A program made the position numbers and the translations under genes. Source: Ruminococcus flavefaciens (GTDB lineage Bacteria; Bacillota; Clostridia; Oscillospirales; Ruminococcaceae). From it: a stretch of 35,269 bases of DNA. Position 1 is the first letter of the stretch, and every line of letters starts with the position of its first letter. The stretch covers positions 1 to 35,269 of the forward strand of contig CACWPR010000016.1 in NCBI GenBank assembly GCA_902762855.1. Reading direction: 5' to 3'. The notes below the pieces were generated by a model. That model saw nothing but the letters and a program-made list of their open reading frames with translations. It did not search any database and was not told where the DNA came from. This document shows, piece by piece, positions 31,929-35,269 of the stretch.

Positions 31929-33905
31929 GTGAAGAATAAATTTCCGGCAGCTTTATTCGTTCTCCAACTGCTGCTGCTCGCTGATGTCGCTGTTTCAGCT
32001 CTGCTGCTCCACAGATACAACGGCCGGCTCGGTCTTGTCTGCCTTGCATCGGCTTTTGTTCTCATGACCGTCTGCATAGTTTTCTACCTGTTCTATACAA
32101 GAAATTCTATCAGACATATCTCCAAGATGAACACTCATCTGGAAAATTCAGCCGCAGAGTTCATGAACTCGCTCCCAGCTCCCGTTGCTGTCATCGACGG
32201 CAGCAGACAGTTTGTGTGGTATAACCAGATATTCGCTGAAAAGATAAGTCTCGGACAGGACGTCTTTGGTCTGGACTTCGAGGGATTCGTTAAAATGGAC
32301 CTCTCCTCCCTCCAGGCTAACGGCCATGCGATCTGCCCGATAAACGGCTGCGTTTACAGAGTCACCGCCGAAAAGTTCGACAAGCTGGATATGAGTTTCA
32401 GCGTTCTCTACTTCCATGATGAGACTGACTTTTTCGCACTGAAAAAGCGCTCAGATGAAACTCACCAGAACGTTGTGATCATCACTATCGACAACTACGA
32501 TGAGATAATGCAGAATGCCAAAGAGAGCGAGAAGTCCCAGGCATCTCTGGAGACTGAACGCCTTATCGAGAGCTTCTCAAACAGCACTGACAGCTTCATA
32601 AAAAAGACTTCATCCAATACCTTCTACGCTATAATCGAAAACAAGAATCTCAAAAAGGTCATAGACGAAAAGTTCAAGATACTGGACTCCGCAAGGAACA
32701 TCAAAATATCTGCAAAGTACCCCCTGACCTTCTCTATCGGTGTGGGTCTGGGTGCAGACTCCCTTGCTGAAAGCGAGAAAATTGCCCGCCAGTGCATCGA
32801 CATGGCCCTCGGACGCGGCGGTGACCAGGCTGTTGTCAAGACTGAGAACGGCTACCGCTTCTTCGGCGGTGTCTCAAAGGGTGTGGAAAAACGCTCCCAC
32901 GCCAAGACAAGAGTCATCGCAAATGCCCTCCAGGACCTCATCATCAACTCCGAAAAGATATTCATTATGGGTCATCGCTTCGGAGACCTGGACTCCGTGG
33001 GTGCTTCCTGCGGACTTGCCGGCGCTATAAGGCTCCTGGGCAAGGAGGTACACATTGCCGTTGACAGGCAGAAGAACCTCGCTTCCCACCTCATCGACCT
33101 TGTGGAGGAGCAGACCGACAGTGAGCTCTTCATCACTCCCGCAGAGGCAGAGTCCTCAGTGGGCGAAAATGACCTCCTCATAATCGTGGATACCCACAAC
33201 AAGGACTTCCTCGAGAGCAGAGCCCTCTACGAAAAGATGCGCTCAGTCGTCGTCGTTGACCACCACCGTAAAACTGTCAACTTCATCGACAATGCAGTCA
33301 TCTTCCACCATGAGCCCTATGCATCCTCTGCATCTGAAATGGTCACCGAGATAATCGAATACTTCCGCTACGATACTGACGAAAGGCTCCCAAGCATCCA
33401 TGCCGAGGCTCTCCTTGCCGGTATCATGCTCGACACCAAGAACTTCGTTATGCGTACTGGTGTCCGCACCTTCGAGGCTGCCGCTCATCTGAAAAAGCTG
33501 GGCGCTGACACAGTAGCCGTAAAGCTGCTGTTCTCCAACTCTATCGAGTCCTACAAGCGCAAAGCCCAGATAGTCAGCTCCGCAAAGGTACACCGCCGCT
33601 GCGCTATTGCCGCCACTGACCTGAAAACTGACGACATCCGTCTCGTTGCTCCTCAGGCCGCTGACGAGCTCCTGAATATATCCGATGTGGACGCTTCCTT
33701 CGTCGTGTACAGGACAGGCTCCACTGCTAACATCTCTGCCCGGTCTCTGGGCGCTGTAAACGTACAGGTCATAATGGAACAGCTCGGAGGCGGAGGTCAT
33801 CAGACCATGGCCGCTGCCCAGCTTGAAAACACTTCCATACAGGAGGCCGTAAAGGCACTCATATACGCTATCGACGACAACAAGGCCGCCGATGCTAATA
33901 CATAA
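31929..33905 (+). CDS. gdpP: GdpP-type c-di-AMP phosphodiesterase
   Basis: A 658-aa membrane protein that hydrolyses c-di-AMP to pApA. Two membrane helices lie at about 6-28 and 34-56. A PAS-like domain runs about 75-165 (PAPVAVIDGSRQFVWYN). A degenerate GGDEF domain covers about 180-310. The DHH domain has GHRFGDLDSVGAS near 349, IIVDTHNKD near 418 and VVVDHHRK near 442. The DHHA1 domain ends with GGGGHQTMAA. The start is GTG at 31929 with AAAGGAG upstream. The order gdpP-rplI-dnaB is conserved in Firmicutes. Confidence 0.95.
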   Translation: MKNKFPAALFVLQLLLLADVAVSALLLHRYNGRLGLVCLASAFVLMTVCIVFYLFYTRNSIRHISKMNTHLENSAAEFMNSLPAPVAVIDGSRQFVWYNQIFAEKISLGQDVFGLDFEGFVKMDLSSLQANGHAICPINGCVYRVTAEKFDKLDMSFSVLYFHDETDFFALKKRSDETHQNVVIITIDNYDEIMQNAKESEKSQASLETERLIESFSNSTDSFIKKTSSNTFYAIIENKNLKKVIDEKFKILDSARNIKISAKYPLTFSIGVGLGADSLAESEKIARQCIDMALGRGGDQAVVKTENGYRFFGGVSKGVEKRSHAKTRVIANALQDLIINSEKIFIMGHRFGDLDSVGASCGLAGAIRLLGKEVHIAVDRQKNLASHLIDLVEEQTDSELFITPAEAESSVGENDLLIIVDTHNKDFLESRALYEKMRSVVVVDHHRKTVNFIDNAVIFHHEPYASSASEMVTEIIEYFRYDTDERLPSIHAEALLAGIMLDTKNFVMRTGVRTFEAAAHLKKLGADTVAVKLLFSNSIESYKRKAQIVSSAKVHRRCAIAATDLKTDDIRLVAPQAADELLNISDVDASFVVYRTGSTANISARSLGAVNVQVIMEQLGGGGHQTMAAAQLENTSIQEAVKALIYAIDDNKAADANT

Positions 33906-33923
33906 CAGAAAGGCTGATAGAAA

Positions 33924-34370
33924 ATGAAGGTTATTTTTTTACAGGACGTTAAAGGCTCCGGCAAGAAAGGCGAGGTCAAGAACGTCGCCGACGGATATGC
34001 AAGAAATATGCTCCTCCCCAAGGGCTACGCTGTTGAGGCTACTCCCGCAAACATGACAAAGCTCCAGGGACAGCAGTCCTCCGCTCAGCACAAGATAGAC
34101 CTTGAAATAGCTGCTGCAAAGGAATCCGCTGCAAAGCTCAAGGGCAAGAAGGTAGTCATCGCTGCCAAGGCAGGTTCAAACAGCAGGCTCTTCGGCTCCG
34201 TTACATCCGGCAATGTTGCCGATGCCGTAAAGGAGCAGTTCGGAGTTGACGTTGACAAGAAGAAGATAACTCTTAGCACCGATATAAAGAACTTCGGCTC
34301 CTACACAGCAGCAATAAAGTTCTATAACGGCATAGCTGAGACTATCGATGTTGAAGTCATCGAAGGCTGA
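33924..34370 (+). CDS. rplI: 50S ribosomal protein L9
   Basis: A 148-aa ribosomal protein. The N-terminal domain [40 protein letters not shown] is nearly the family consensus. A long helix rich in Lys and Ala follows, and a C-terminal domain with [22 protein letters not shown]9 stabilises the L1 stalk region of the large subunit and aids reading-frame fidelity. It lies 18 bases after gdpP and 8 bases before dnaB. Confidence 0.98.
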   Translation: MKVIFLQDVKGSGKKGEVKNVADGYARNMLLPKGYAVEATPANMTKLQGQQSSAQHKIDLEIAAAKESAAKLKGKKVVIAAKAGSNSRLFGSVTSGNVADAVKEQFGVDVDKKKITLSTDIKNFGSYTAAIKFYNGIAETIDVEVIEG

Positions 34371-34378
34371 AAATAACT

Positions 34379-35269
34379 ATGGACGAAAATGACATCTTAC
34401 TCTCCGCCAGAGAGCTGCCCCACAGCATCGAGGCGGAGCAGTCCGTTTTAGGAGCCATAATCTCTCAGCCTTCGGTCTTTGCGGAGGTCTCGAACCTCCT
34501 GAAACCGGAGTATTTCTACAATGAACAGCACAAGGAGCTCTTCGCTCTCATGCAGCGAATGGACTCCCTCGGACAGCCTATCGACATTGTAACTCTCCTC
34601 AACGAGGCTGAGCAGCTCCACATATTCCAGAATTCCACCGAGGGCAGACGCTATCTCGCTGAGATAGGCAATATGCTCCCGACTACCTCAAATATCGAAA
34701 GCTACTGCAAGATAGTCGCTGATAAGTACTTCATCAGGAGCCTCAGCTATGCGGCAAGGTCCATTCTTGAGGACATCCAGTCCGGCGAGCATGACTCGTC
34801 CCTTCTTCTGGATGCCGCAGAGCAGAAGATATACAACGTCCGTCAGGGCAGAGATGTCCGTGGACTTGTTCCCCTTTCTGACGCTATCGCAGAGGCATAT
34901 GACAGGCTGGGCAAAATATCCGGCCCGGATAAGGACAAGTACGTGGGCGCAAGGACAGGCTTCACCCTCCTTGACAGCATCACATCCGGACTTAACAAGT
35001 CTGACCTTATCATCATTGCCGCCCGTCCCGGTATGGGTAAGACCTCATTCGCCATGAACATCGCCACCAACGTTGCAAGACGCTCCGATAAGGAAGTAGT
35101 CACATTCAACCTGGAAATGTCCAAGGAGCAGCTCGCTACCCGTATCCTTTCAACTGAGGCTCTTGTGGAGTCCCACAATCTCCGCAACGGCCGCATATCC
35201 GGCGATGACTGGGTAAAGCTGGCCGTAAGCGCCGGATACCTCAGCGGACTCCCCCTTTTTATCGACGAT
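34379..35269 (+). CDS. dnaB: Replicative DNA helicase DnaB (5' part, cut by window end)
   Basis: The frame opens at ATG 34379 and stays open for 297 codons to the last base. The N-terminal domain starts with LPHSIEAEQSVLGAII and continues through MLPTTSNIESYCKIV. The RecA-like domain begins with TGFTLLDSITSGLNKSDLIIIAARPGMGKTSFAMNIA, whose Walker A is ARPGMGKT, and LEMSKEQL follows. About 150 C-terminal residues lie beyond the window. The binding site is weak (AAGG in the end of rplI), so translation is probably coupled to rplI. Confidence 0.96.
   Translation, partial: MDENDILLSARELPHSIEAEQSVLGAIISQPSVFAEVSNLLKPEYFYNEQHKELFALMQRMDSLGQPIDIVTLLNEAEQLHIFQNSTEGRRYLAEIGNMLPTTSNIESYCKIVADKYFIRSLSYAARSILEDIQSGEHDSSLLLDAAEQKIYNVRQGRDVRGLVPLSDAIAEAYDRLGKISGPDKDKYVGARTGFTLLDSITSGLNKSDLIIIAARPGMGKTSFAMNIATNVARRSDKEVVTFNLEMSKEQLATRILSTEALVESHNLRNGRISGDDWVKLAVSAGYLSGLPLFIDD

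Overview
The window reads as a chromosomal core segment of an anaerobic Firmicute of the Ruminococcus/Oscillospiraceae type. This rests on strong GGAGG-type ribosome binding sites, consensus sigma-A promoters (TTGACA-N17-TATAAT), and Gram-positive marker genes: HPr kinase, WhiA, RapZ, a DnaD/DnaI-like pair, RNase J, GdpP and a pro-SigK-type sigma factor. The genus is inferred from gene content and order, not from a database match.

Layout. Bases 1-2460 hold the 3' end of a secreted-protein-like gene and a 701-aa solute-binding lipoprotein, closed by a strong terminator. From 15061 down to 2542 runs one long minus-strand cluster: rpe, a three-gene Rnf-like membrane module (D, E, A), a membrane-anchored DUF4015-like protein, hprK, murB, rapZ, whiA, dnaE and pfkA. 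Most junctions overlap or are very short; pfkA also has its own promoter. Divergent from rpe are a sigK-like gene, a nucleotide-sugar epimerase-like gene, a small HD hydrolase, a palindrome-rich promoter region, and a dnaD/dnaC-like pair that ends at a bidirectional terminator. On the minus strand from 27161 down to 19702 come two bPH2 membrane proteins (YdbS/YdbT-like), tRNA-Pro(GGG), a eukaryote-type UDP-sugar pyrophosphorylase, a heterodimeric ABC exporter and a small Ser/Thr/Pro-rich lipoprotein. On the plus strand from 27257 come an alanine symporter, a degenerate phosphohexomutase, a structured non-coding leader, RNase J, GdpP, ribosomal protein L9 and dnaB, which is cut by the window end.

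How the genes work together. The cluster joins carbon control and central metabolism (hprK, pfkA, rpe, rapZ), cell wall synthesis (murB), regulation (whiA) and replication (dnaE). The right end is the conserved gdpP-rplI-dnaB replication/c-di-AMP block.

Most notable points: (1) the Rnf-like D/E/A trio has no B, C or G genes beside it and appears to have lost three of four membrane Fe-S cysteines and the FMN-accepting threonine, so it may be a redox-dead membrane complex of unknown function; (2) whiA is full length only if translation starts at an ATA codon; (3) an intact 366-aa phosphohexomutase homologue has lost its active-site serine loop and metal loop; (4) a strong promoter opens a roughly 300-nt structured RNA before RNase J; (5) a perfect 28-bp palindrome contains the -10 box of the dnaD operon and recurs nearby.
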